Assembly: GCF_021789175.1 (NCBI RefSeq)
Contig: NZ_CP084560.1
Span: 2,294,001 to 2,358,000, forward strand
DNA length: 64,000 bases
Source: Arthrobacter sp. FW306-2-2C-D06B
Lineage (GTDB): Bacteria > Actinomycetota > Actinomycetes > Actinomycetales > Micrococcaceae
Direction: 5' to 3'
Shown here: positions 24,943-32,861 of the stretch, in pieces
Numbering within the stretch: the first letter of the stretch is position 1
Layout: each line of letters starts with the position of its first letter
Notes under the pieces: generated by a model
Told to the model about the DNA's origin: nothing
Seen by the model: the letters and a program-made list of their open reading frames with translations, nothing else
Database searches by the model: none
Position numbers and translations under genes: made by a program

Positions 24943-25728
24943 CTAGAGGCTCCGGATCAAGCCTCCGTCGCAGCGAAGCGCGACGCCGGTGATGTAGGAT
25001 GCGGGGGCGCTGCAGAGGAACGCTCCGGCGGCGCCGAACTCCTGCGGTTCGCCGTAGCGTCGGGCAGGGATGGTCTTGCGCGATTCGAGTTGGATTTCCT
25101 CTGGGGTGGTGCCGCGGCGTTTGGCCGCCGCCCGGTCCAGTTCGGCAACGCGATCGGTGGCGATACGTCCGGGCAAGATCATGTTGACCGTGACGGCGTC
25201 GAGGGCCACTTCCGCGGCAAGGGTCTTGAGGTAACCGGCCAACGCTGCACGGCCCGTGTTGGAGACGGCAAGGTTGGGCAGGGGTGCCACGACGCCGCTG
25301 GATCCGATGGCCAGGATCCGTCCCCAGCGCCGCTCCCGCATCCCCGGAAGGATCTTCGAGACAAGGGCGTGGTGCGGCTTCACGAGCAACTCGAACGCAG
25401 CGGCGATGTCGTCGGCGCCAAGGCTCGCTGCCGCCCCGGGCTTGGGACCTGGGCCGTTGAGGACGAGGATGTCGATAGGGCCGAGCAGTTCCACGGCGCG
25501 TTCGACGGCGGCGGTCACTCCGTCCGGGGTGCTCAGGTCCGCTTCGACCGCCACGGCGCTGTGGCCGTCAGCCTGCAGTTCCGCCGCGATCTTCTCGGCC
25601 AGCTCGCCGCGGCGGCCGGTGATGGCAACACGGACGCCTTCGGCCGCGAGGCCGCGGGCGACGGCCAGTCCCAGCCCGCCTGTGGAGGCGGCGACGAAGG
25701 CGGTTTTTCCACTGATTCCGAAGTCCAT
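24943..25728 (-). CDS. SDR-family protein with altered catalytic residues
   Basis: 261-residue Rossmann-fold protein. The cofactor site is near normal (AFVAASTGGLGLAVARGLA; ITGRRGE; EADLSTPDGV), and the active-site serine region is AIGSSGVVAPLP. The usual Tyr-x-x-x-Lys is not seen; the aligned place reads LAVSNTGRAALAGY, with Ser/Asn for Tyr and Arg for Lys. A subset of SDR proteins of this kind is known and their chemistry is unsettled. Its ATG overlaps the upstream stop (TGATG), so it is translationally coupled to the DapA-type lyase gene and should belong to the same pathway. Confidence 0.87.
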   Translation of the reverse strand: MDFGISGKTAFVAASTGGLGLAVARGLAAEGVRVAITGRRGELAEKIAAELQADGHSAVAVEADLSTPDGVTAAVERAVELLGPIDILVLNGPGPKPGAAASLGADDIAAAFELLVKPHHALVSKILPGMRERRWGRILAIGSSGVVAPLPNLAVSNTGRAALAGYLKTLAAEVALDAVTVNMILPGRIATDRVAELDRAAAKRRGTTPEEIQLESRKTIPARRYGEPQEFGAAGAFLCSAPASYITGVALRCDGGLIRSL

Positions 25729-26660
25729 CAGAGCCTTCCTGCTGTGTGGGCGGTGAGGGTAAGTGAAAGATCCAAAGCGCGGGCTGCTTCAGCCAGATGC
25801 GTCAGCATTCCGTTCCGGAGGACCTCCGGGAAGGGAGCCGCGGGCGGGCGGACACCGGAATCCTTGATGAGGCCCCGCTCACGGAAACACTCTTTCCGGA
25901 CCGCCAGGGCGATCCGTGCCTGCTGCTCGAAGTTGATGAGCGGCAGGTAGGGGAGCAGCGCGTCCCGGGCGGCGTCGTAGCCGCCCGATTGCCAGGCGCG
26001 GACGCAGGCCACGAGGGCTTCCGGGTAGGAGAACCCCGTCATGGCGCCGGCTGCGCCGGCCACCAGTTCATCCAGCAGCCCCTGGCCGCCCAGCCCGCCG
26101 AACACGGAGACCTCGACGGCGGCCGCCAGTTGGGCGATGGCCACACTGGTGGGCGGGGCCTCGGCCTTGACTGCGATAACGAACTTGCACGCCTGGACCA
26201 CGTAAATGAGCGCTTCCGTGCTGATGCTGACACCGCTGGCGACCGGGTAGTCCTGCAGAACGACCTTGGCCCCGGTGGACTGATGGATGGCGTTCAGGTG
26301 CGCGATGACCACCTCGGGACGGGCCGAATTGGCCTGCACCATAACGGCGGCGAGCCGGTCTCCGGCCACGGCCTGGGCAGCCCGGACTTCTTCGACGGCC
26401 GTGCCCGTGAAGAGCGAGGTCACCCCCACAACAAGGGGCAACCGGGTCTCTTCGACCACCACCTCCAGCGCCAGGCTGCGCTCCGCCGCGGTCAGGGCGG
26501 CGGCCTCGCCGAAGACACCCAGGACAGTCAGGCCCGTGGCGCCGATGGATTCATAGTGCTCTACCAACCGGGCCAGGCTGTCGGTGTCCAGATCGAGGGT
26601 GCTGCCCTGGAATGGCGTGGCGACGACGCCCCACACTCCGGGTGCTAGTGCTTCCCGCAT
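25728..26660 (-). CDS. DapA/N-acetylneuraminate lyase family aldolase or dehydratase
   Basis: 310-residue TIM-barrel protein of the dihydrodipicolinate synthase superfamily. The Schiff-base lysine is Lys165 in FVIAVKAEAPP and the proton-relay tyrosine Tyr138 in LQDYPVASG; the carboxylate-binding loop reads GVFGE (residues 48-52) where family members have GTTGE or similar. Such enzymes form or break bonds next to pyruvate or a keto acid. I chose ATG 26660 because AAGGA stands 7 nt before it; a frame-open ATG at 26717 lacks a ribosome site. It lies 57 bp after the crotonase and overlaps the SDR start. Substrate unknown. Confidence 0.85.
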   Translation of the reverse strand: MREALAPGVWGVVATPFQGSTLDLDTDSLARLVEHYESIGATGLTVLGVFGEAAALTAAERSLALEVVVEETRLPLVVGVTSLFTGTAVEEVRAAQAVAGDRLAAVMVQANSARPEVVIAHLNAIHQSTGAKVVLQDYPVASGVSISTEALIYVVQACKFVIAVKAEAPPTSVAIAQLAAAVEVSVFGGLGGQGLLDELVAGAAGAMTGFSYPEALVACVRAWQSGGYDAARDALLPYLPLINFEQQARIALAVRKECFRERGLIKDSGVRPPAAPFPEVLRNGMLTHLAEAARALDLSLTLTAHTAGRL

Positions 26661-26717
26661 TGGATTGTCCTTCCGTTCGTGCTGAAGTTCGGTGTCTTGC
26701 ATCTGTTCGTGCTGCAT

Positions 26718-27530
26718 TCAGCGGCCCGGCCACACTGGCGGGCGCTTCTCCTGGAAAGCGCGAACGCCTTCGGCGGAGTCTTCGCTGTCGAGGGCGGCCA
26801 TGAGGGCCGGCAGCCTGAGGCCGCGGGCTTCCGCGGCGCTCAAGTGGCTGGTCCGGCTGACCATTTGCTTGACGGCCCGGACGGAACTGGGCGCGCAGGC
26901 GAGGATCTGGTCCAGCCAGCGCTGCACCGCGGCGTCGAGTTCCTCCGCGGGAACCACTTCGTTGACCAGGCCCATCGACTGCATCTCCGTAGCCTCGGCC
27001 TTCCGGCCGGTGAGGAGCATGCCCATCGCTTGCGTGTAGGGGACGCGGCGCACCAGCTGGTGGATGCCGCCGTCGAGCGCCAGGCGCCCGACCCGCGGTT
27101 CGGTGAGGCCGAAGCGGGCCGTGTCCGCGGCAACGACGATGTCGGCTCCGAGCACGATCTCCATGCCGCCGCCAAGCGCATAGCCGTTCACCCTGGCAAT
27201 GACCGGAATGTCCAGGCTCGTGCGCAGGCTCAGTCCGCCGAAACCGTTGGGGTCAAGCTCCGCCCAGTACTGCAGGCCGGTCTTGTCCACGGCGGAGGCG
27301 GACATGTCCGCCCCGACGCAGAACGCCCGCGTGCCGGCCCCGGTGATGACGACGGCCCGCACGTCAGGATCGGTCTCGACCTGGTTCCAGATGTCATTGA
27401 GCCGGGCCTGTGCAGTCCCGTCCACCGCGTTGAGCACGTGCTGGCGGTCGATCACCACGGTGGCCACGTGGTTTTCAATGGTCAGCGTAACCTCGTCAAC
27501 GATCTTCTTCTCTTCCATCGACACAGTCAC
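26718..27530 (-). CDS. Enoyl-CoA hydratase/isomerase (crotonase) family protein
   Basis: 270-residue crotonase-fold enzyme acting on a CoA thioester. The oxyanion-hole segments are AFCVGADMSA and YALGGGMEIVLGADI. The two catalytic glutamates of hydratases match Glu124 (GGGMEI) and Glu144 (FGLTEPRVG), so hydratase or lyase activity is likely. The GTG start overlaps the CoA-transferase stop by four bases with GGGAG upstream, so the two are coupled. Together they suggest: activate an acid as CoA ester, then hydrate or isomerise it. The pairing resembles CaiB/CaiD of carnitine metabolism, without other genes of that pathway. Confidence 0.9.
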   Translation of the reverse strand: MTVSMEEKKIVDEVTLTIENHVATVVIDRQHVLNAVDGTAQARLNDIWNQVETDPDVRAVVITGAGTRAFCVGADMSASAVDKTGLQYWAELDPNGFGGLSLRTSLDIPVIARVNGYALGGGMEIVLGADIVVAADTARFGLTEPRVGRLALDGGIHQLVRRVPYTQAMGMLLTGRKAEATEMQSMGLVNEVVPAEELDAAVQRWLDQILACAPSSVRAVKQMVSRTSHLSAAEARGLRLPALMAALDSEDSAEGVRAFQEKRPPVWPGR

Positions 27531-28786
27531 CGGAGGACTCCCAACTTCTGCAGGCGTTCGATGGTTTCGGCGTCGAAGCCGTTCTCCAGCAGGACCTCCA
27601 CGTTGTGCTCGCCGAGACGCGGCGCCACGCGCCGGATGGAAGGCGGGGTAGCAGACAATCGAATGGGGGCGTTGAGCATCTTCACGGTGCCGACGCCCGG
27701 GTGCTCGGCCTCGACGATCATGCCGTTGGCCTCGGTCTGTGCATCGGCCAACGCCTGTTCAAGGGTATGGACCGGCGCGTTGAGCAGGCCTTGGCTTTCC
27801 AGCTGGTTGGTCCAGTACTCGGTGGTGTTCGTGGCGATGCGCTCCCGGAAGATCGCCTGCAGGGCCGGCTTGTGCTTGAACTGCTGCTCCAGGGTGGCAA
27901 ACTCCGGCCGCTGGGTAAGGTCTTCGTCCAGTCCCAGCGCTTCGGAAATCCGCGCGAGGGGGTCGGGGGTGAAACCGCCTACCATGCAGACGGCTCCGTC
28001 GGTGGTCTCAAAGACGCCGCTCAGCGGCATGGCGCCCCAATTGACTTCATAGCCGCGGTTGAGCTGCATGCATGCCTCCTGCATCTGCAAGTGCAGCATG
28101 GAGTCGTACATGGTCACCTCGACCTTTTGCCCGACGCCGGACGTCTCCCGGGTGCGCAATGCCAGCAGGATGCCCTGCATGAGGTGCATGCCCGTGATGT
28201 AGTCGCAGAGCGTCGTGGGGTAGATGGCCGGCTTCATGTCGTCCGACTCGCGCCGCCACATCACGCCTGAGTACGCCTGCGCGATCGCATCCTGGCCGCC
28301 CTTGTGGGAGTAGGGGCCCACCGGGCCGAAGCCCGTGCCGGAGGCCCAGATGATGCCCGGGTTCGCGGCCTTGAGTTCCTCGTAGCCGAAGCCCATCCGT
28401 TCCATGACGCCGGAGCGGAAGTTGCTGACGACGACGTCGGCGTCGGCCATGACCCGGCGCAGGACGGCCTTGCCCTCGTCGGTGCGCGTGTCCACGGAAA
28501 CGCTGCGCTTGTTCCGGTTGATGGACAGGAAGATCGGGTTGTCCTGGCCGTCCTTGTCCGGGAACGAGTTGCGGGAGATGTCGCCGGCGCCCGGGCGTTC
28601 CACCTTGATGATGTCCGCGCCGTAGTCGCCCAGGAGCTGGGTGCAGGACGGTCCCATGAACACCTGGGTGAAGTCCACGATCTTGATGCCGTCGAGGGGG
28701 AGCGGGATCCCGTTGGGCTTGGCAGCGGCGGCGGGCGCCGCCGTCGTGGTTTCCTCAAACTCATCGAGAAGGGTCTCGGTGCTCAT
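27527..28786 (-). CDS. CoA-transferase family III (CaiB/BaiF)
   Basis: 419-residue class III CoA-transferase moving CoA from one carboxylic acid to another. Features: GIKIVDFTQVFMGPSCTQLL near the start, GADIIKVERPGAGD, SNFRSGVMERMGFGYEEL, and GPYSHKGGQDAIAQAYSG, where Asp166 corresponds to the catalytic aspartate. An N-terminal Ala/Pro-rich extension of about 30 residues precedes the domain. The ATG overlaps the FAD oxidoreductase stop (ATGA). Neighbours suggest that it activates an acid produced by the oxidoreductase. Substrate unknown. Confidence 0.92.
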   Translation of the reverse strand: MSTETLLDEFEETTTAAPAAAAKPNGIPLPLDGIKIVDFTQVFMGPSCTQLLGDYGADIIKVERPGAGDISRNSFPDKDGQDNPIFLSINRNKRSVSVDTRTDEGKAVLRRVMADADVVVSNFRSGVMERMGFGYEELKAANPGIIWASGTGFGPVGPYSHKGGQDAIAQAYSGVMWRRESDDMKPAIYPTTLCDYITGMHLMQGILLALRTRETSGVGQKVEVTMYDSMLHLQMQEACMQLNRGYEVNWGAMPLSGVFETTDGAVCMVGGFTPDPLARISEALGLDEDLTQRPEFATLEQQFKHKPALQAIFRERIATNTTEYWTNQLESQGLLNAPVHTLEQALADAQTEANGMIVEAEHPGVGTVKMLNAPIRLSATPPSIRRVAPRLGEHNVEVLLENGFDAETIERLQKLGVLR

Positions 28787-30165
28787 GCCCCCACCGCCGC
28801 TTCGCTGTCGACGGTAGCGTTCGACGACGGGACGTCGCCCGGGTCCGCACCGTGCCGGCGCATGCCCTGCTGGATGTCCAGCGCGGAAACCTCGCGGACG
28901 AGGGTGCCGTTTTCGACCGCCAATGCGGCGGCGACGCCGACTGCCTGGCCCATGGCCATGCAGGGCGGGATTTCGCGGGACATCTTCTGTGCTTCCGGGG
29001 TGGCCGAGTAGTGGCGCCCGGCGACGAGCAGTTGGTCTACTTCCTTGGGAAGCAGCGAGCGGTACGGGTAGTAGTAATCGCGGCCGCGGGCCACGGTGTC
29101 AGCGAAGTGGCGGCGGGAGGTGACGTCGTCCTTCGTCATGACGTATTCGCCCTCAAGCAGGCGGGTTTGCCGTACCCCCATCTGGGAGGCGACGTCGAGC
29201 ATGTAGCAGTTCTCAAAGCCCGGCAGGTGGGCGCGGACGTACTCAACGGCCTCGGTGATCCGGTCCCGTGCGGCGAACTCGGCGGCGGTCATGTCCGCCG
29301 GGTCCACGCCGTCGTATCCGGTCATGTGGGGAGCGTTGCACCAGACGACGCCGTCGATCGGTGTCTTGAGCCACCACAGTTCCCAGGCGCCGCCGAGGAG
29401 GCGCTTGATGGTGCGGTTGATGGCGCGGGCTTCCTTTGGGTTGGCCTGCTCGAAAGCTTCTGCGGCGGCGGTGTCTACGTTGCCCAGGCGGAAAACAAGC
29501 GTGGTGAGGTAGCTGTCCTTGATGTGGCTGGCGCCGGCACGGGAGGCGACGTCGATGTCTCCGGTGGTGTCGATGACGATGTCCGCCATGAAGGCCTGCG
29601 GGCCGGACTTGGTCTCGCAAATGACGCCCTTGATGACGCCGTTGTCCACGATCGGGCGGGAGAACCACGAGTGCAGGCGGAGGTTGACGCCGGCTTCGCG
29701 GACGAGGTCGTTGGAGACCCGCTTCCAGCCGTCGGGGTCGAAGGCTGCGGCGTAGCAGATCGGCTTGGGGTTGGTGTGGGAGTGGAAGTCGAAGGTGCCG
29801 TAGCGGCCCCACTTGTTCCAGAGTTCCTCGGAGGTTTTGCGGTCATCGGCAGGCGGAACGATGGCCAGGCCGAGCTTCTGCAGCCGTTCGACGTACTCCG
29901 ATACGATGCCGGTGACCGTGATTTCCTGGCCGTTGATCATGTCGTCGAGCACCAGGACCATGCCACCGGAAGCGAGTCCGCCGAGCGAGGAGTAGCGCTC
30001 GAGGAGCGTGACGGATGCGCCGGAACGTGCTGCGGTGACCGCGGCGGCCACGCCGGCGGGCCCACCGCCGACCACGAGGACAGCGGAGCGGGAGATGACG
30101 GGCGCGGTGAGATCCGCCGTCGTCGTACTGAGTTCCAGTGACGATGTGCTGGCAAAGGAGTTCAT
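28783..30165 (-). CDS. FAD-dependent oxidoreductase (PF12831 type), first gene of unknown catabolic operon
   Basis: 460-residue flavoprotein. The dinucleotide-binding motif is AVLVVGGGPAGVAAAVTAAR, followed by SLGGLASGGMVLVLDD, VIDTTGDIDVASRAGA, and a C-terminal LLVAGRHYSATPEAQK with MAMGQAVGVAAALA for flavin binding. This layout fits the FAD_oxidored group whose substrates are mostly unknown. ATG 30165 has AAGGA at 9 nt. It leads seven close-packed genes and is preceded by a 228-bp gap and the regulator gene on the same strand. Function could be dehydrogenation of an imported acid or amino acid (inference). Confidence 0.88.
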   Translation of the reverse strand: MNSFASTSSLELSTTTADLTAPVISRSAVLVVGGGPAGVAAAVTAARSGASVTLLERYSSLGGLASGGMVLVLDDMINGQEITVTGIVSEYVERLQKLGLAIVPPADDRKTSEELWNKWGRYGTFDFHSHTNPKPICYAAAFDPDGWKRVSNDLVREAGVNLRLHSWFSRPIVDNGVIKGVICETKSGPQAFMADIVIDTTGDIDVASRAGASHIKDSYLTTLVFRLGNVDTAAAEAFEQANPKEARAINRTIKRLLGGAWELWWLKTPIDGVVWCNAPHMTGYDGVDPADMTAAEFAARDRITEAVEYVRAHLPGFENCYMLDVASQMGVRQTRLLEGEYVMTKDDVTSRRHFADTVARGRDYYYPYRSLLPKEVDQLLVAGRHYSATPEAQKMSREIPPCMAMGQAVGVAAALAVENGTLVREVSALDIQQGMRRHGADPGDVPSSNATVDSEAAVGA

Positions 30166-30393
30166 GGAGGAGGATCCTTACTTCCCGGCGGGCATGCCGT
30201 TGGAACGGTTGCCGGGGTGTAGACGAGGTGCCCGGGAGGAGTTCGCGGCGATGCACGCAGCGGACCAGGCCCGGGCGGAGGGCATGACGAGTAGCGGTCC
30301 CGCGGGACCTGGACACGGAAAGAGAGATGTTTGCGCACGGACGTCCAAGGGTCCGTGCGTGTGTGGGAGCAGGCGGCGGCTAGCGCCGGGTGA

Positions 30394-31002
30394 TCACCAC
30401 ACGTGTGGGGCGTTGACCCATATTGCTACGCATACCTCTTCGTAGCTGTTTTTGTACCAGTGAGGCGTATCCGAGGAGAAAGTGATCGAATCGCCCGCCT
30501 CGAGCGTGTAGCACTGGCCGTCCAGGAAGATGTCTTTCCTTCCCGAGAGGATGATGCCGAATTCCTCGCCGCTGTGGCGGAAAGGAGTGGCACTGGTGTC
30601 GTGGCCTGGCGGGCTCACGATCCATTGGGCCTCCAACGCGCCGTTGAGGTCCGGGGTCAGGAGCTCGTAGACTGCCTCTCCCACGGACTTCTTGGTGACG
30701 CCTTTGAGGTTTCGCCGTTCGGCCTTGCGGACAACGGGCGATCTGGTTTCTTCCTGGCCGATGAAGAATTTCCCGACGGGAATGTCCAGGCCGTGAGCCA
30801 GCTGTGCCAAGGTAGTGAACGACGGATTGGCCAGCCCACGTTCGATCTGGCTGACGATCGCCGGGCTGAGACCCGTGATTTCCGAGAGTTTGGACAGGGT
30901 CATCCCCTTGTCCTTGCGCATCGTCCGGACCTTGTTGCCGACAGTTGCCAGAAGCGCGCTCGTGCCGGCCGGTGAGGATGCCGTGATGATCTCGTTGGTC
31001 AT
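30394..31002 (-). CDS. XRE-family regulator with C-terminal cupin domain
   Basis: 202-residue transcription factor. The helix-turn-helix covers about residues 20-75: KVRTMRKDKGMTLSKLSEIT, GLSPAIVSQIERGLANPSF, with LAHGLDIPVGKFF after it. A cupin ligand domain follows, with HSGEEFGIILSGRKDIFLDG and FSSDTPHWYKNSYEE. Regulators of this type sense small metabolites and control adjacent catabolic genes. It is preceded by a clear -35/-10 pair. It lies upstream of the FAD oxidoreductase operon and divergent from the transporter. A degenerate second copy lies 240 bp away on the other strand. Confidence 0.93.
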   Translation of the reverse strand: MTNEIITASSPAGTSALLATVGNKVRTMRKDKGMTLSKLSEITGLSPAIVSQIERGLANPSFTTLAQLAHGLDIPVGKFFIGQEETRSPVVRKAERRNLKGVTKKSVGEAVYELLTPDLNGALEAQWIVSPPGHDTSATPFRHSGEEFGIILSGRKDIFLDGQCYTLEAGDSITFSSDTPHWYKNSYEEVCVAIWVNAPHVW

Positions 31003-31036
31003 GATCCAGCTTTCTCTCGGTGAGCTGACTCACATA

Positions 31037-31064
31037 ACTATAGTGAAAAATTTTAGCGAATCAA
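31037..31064 (-). promoter_or_regulatory. Promoter of the XRE-cupin regulator with shared downstream motif
   Basis: On the minus strand TTGATT (-35) and TATAGT (-10) are 16 bp apart, and the -10 is followed by TATGTGAGTC. The same arrangement, TTGACC, 16 bp, TATAGT, then TAAGTGAGTC, is found in the opposite orientation at 31166-31193. The common GTGAGTC segment is a candidate operator for the regulator. Confidence 0.6.
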
Positions 31065-31165
31065 TGGTTTGGTGAATTTTTCTTCTCCACTGGACCGAGT
31101 GGCACGCTCGCGGGTGCGGACTCTTCAGTACTGGCGGCGCCGCGAGGGCTATTTATCAAAAAGCA

Positions 31166-31193
31166 TTGACCTGGTGAATATCTTCAATATAGT
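31166..31193 (+). promoter_or_regulatory. Duplicated promoter pointing to the transporter gene
   Basis: TTGACC, a 16-bp spacer and TATAGT, followed by TAAGTGAGTC, copy the regulator promoter on the other strand. It lies ahead of the degenerate regulator copy and about 360 bp upstream of the transporter start, with no obvious terminator between, so it could drive the transporter. Confidence 0.5.
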
Positions 31194-31239
31194 TAAGTGA
31201 GTCGCATCACGTTGGGACGTTTGTAACACGATCAGAGAC

Positions 31240-31431
31240 GTGGGCGCTTCAGCCTTCTGGCGGAAGGCCCAGCCCAGCCCCGCGTCCACCCTCGTGTTTC
31301 CCATATTGATCCTGCGGCATCCAAGCAAGCCATCCACGTTCCCCTTACCGGGATGGATGTCCCCGTTTGCTTCAAAGCGCTACGAAGAGGCACGCGTAGC
31401 TATCTGGGCTAACTCACTTCCCATGAGGTGA
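31240..31431 (+). pseudogene. Degenerate, internally deleted copy of the XRE-cupin regulator
   Basis: The last codons (31377-31431) read KRYEEARVAIWANSLPMR then TGA, against NSYEEVCVAIWVNAPHVW at the end of the intact regulator, and the bases agree closely (GCTACGAAGAGG, then GCGTAGC in both). A near-identical promoter lies upstream. Almost the whole DNA-binding and cupin region is missing, so this cannot be a working regulator. The orientation is opposite to the intact gene, so the pair forms an inverted duplication. Confidence 0.65.
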
Positions 31432-31552
31432 GCTGGTTCGGCGCCGCCGAACCAAGCCAAAATGATAGTTTCGATCACCGTCCATACCCCCTGGATGTCA
31501 ACGGTGGTCCGTACCCTCACGCACCGCGAAGGTGCGGAGGAAGGAAAGAATC

Positions 31553-32857
31553 ATGACTGACACTGTCGTCAAGAATGGCCCGGAGAGCGCCCGGAAATCC
31601 CGGCTCTCTCCGGAAATCCGCCGTGGGCTGCTGGGCCTCGGACTCGGGAACACCCTTGAGTGGTACGACTGGATGGTCTTCGGACTCCTGTCGGCCTTCA
31701 TCGGGCCAAAGTTCTTCCCCTCGCAGGATCCAACCGCCGCAACGCTTAACGCACTGGCGGTCTTCGCCGTCGGTTTCGCGTTCCGTCCGCTGGGCGGCGT
31801 CCTGCTCGGTACTTTCGCCGACAGAATCGGCCGTCGAAAAGTGATGCTCTGGTCCATCATGATGATGGCAGTCACCACGCTGATCATCGCCCTGTGCCCG
31901 ACCTACCAGCAGATCGGCGGCGCTGCCGGCGTCATCCTCCTGGTCTGCCGCATCGTGCAGGGCATCTCCACCGGTGTTGAAGCTCCGCTTTCCACTGCAC
32001 ACGCCGTCGAACTGGTTCCCGTGGGACGCGAAGGATTCGTCGCAGGCATCATCTCCTTCTTCGTGAACTCGGGCATTCTCCTCGCCTCGCTGGTCAGCTA
32101 CCTGTGCAGCCTGATGCTGAGCGGGGCCGTCATGGCCGACTGGGGTTGGCGTGTTCCGTTCATCGTGGGCGCGATCTTCGGCTTCGTCGTGGTCTACCTT
32201 CGCCGGACCCTTCCGGAAACCATGCGGCCCGAGGAGCTTGCGGAGAACTCCTCGAAAGCTGTCTGGGGCGGGGTGCGCAAGCATTGGCTGAGCGTGCTGG
32301 CCATTACCTTCGTCGTTGGAGCGGCGCAAGCCTACAACTACGCCTGGAACACGGGACTGCCCACCGCGGCCCGCAGCGGCTTCAAGGAAGATGCGACTGC
32401 CGTCTTCGCCCTCACCACCATTCTTGGCGTGGTGCTGGTTGTCGGTAGCCTGGTGGTCGGCAAATTCGCCGATGGCAAGTCGATTTCCAAATGGTTCCTG
32501 ATCACCCGCGCACTGTCCATTCCTTCGGTCTTCCTCATGCTCATGTACGTTCGTCCGGGCATCGGCGGATTCGCCGCGGTCCTCCTCGGCGGTTCGGTTG
32601 TCCTGGTCCTGAACATGACCCTGTACAACGTCGTCACGAGTTCCCTGATGCCCAAGTCCTGCCGGGGCGCCGGAACTTCCCTCGGTTACGGAATCGGCGT
32701 CGCCATCTTCGGCGGCACGGCTTCCTACCTCCTGGTCTGGCTCCAGTCCATGAATGCATCGTGGATCTTCCCGGTTTACGTCGCCGTCCTGTCCGTGTTG
32801 AGCATTGTGTTCTACGTACTCGCCCGGCGGAAGAATGGCATCTTCATTGGAAGCTAG
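31553..32857 (+). CDS. MFS transporter, metabolite:H+ symporter (MHS) type
   Basis: 434-residue importer with about twelve membrane segments. LGNTLEWYDWMVFGLLSAFI in the first helix, FRPLGGVLLGTFADRIGRRK (motif A) and CRIVQGISTGVEAPLSTAHA mark the MHS group that includes ShiA, KgtP and ProP, which take up organic acids, betaines or similar compounds with protons. GGAGGAAGG precedes ATG 31553. It is divergent from the XRE-cupin regulator and the seven-gene catabolic operon, so it most likely brings in the substrate of that pathway (inference). Confidence 0.92.
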   Translation: MTDTVVKNGPESARKSRLSPEIRRGLLGLGLGNTLEWYDWMVFGLLSAFIGPKFFPSQDPTAATLNALAVFAVGFAFRPLGGVLLGTFADRIGRRKVMLWSIMMMAVTTLIIALCPTYQQIGGAAGVILLVCRIVQGISTGVEAPLSTAHAVELVPVGREGFVAGIISFFVNSGILLASLVSYLCSLMLSGAVMADWGWRVPFIVGAIFGFVVVYLRRTLPETMRPEELAENSSKAVWGGVRKHWLSVLAITFVVGAAQAYNYAWNTGLPTAARSGFKEDATAVFALTTILGVVLVVGSLVVGKFADGKSISKWFLITRALSIPSVFLMLMYVRPGIGGFAAVLLGGSVVLVLNMTLYNVVTSSLMPKSCRGAGTSLGYGIGVAIFGGTASYLLVWLQSMNASWIFPVYVAVLSVLSIVFYVLARRKNGIFIGS

Positions 32858-32861
32858 GAAT

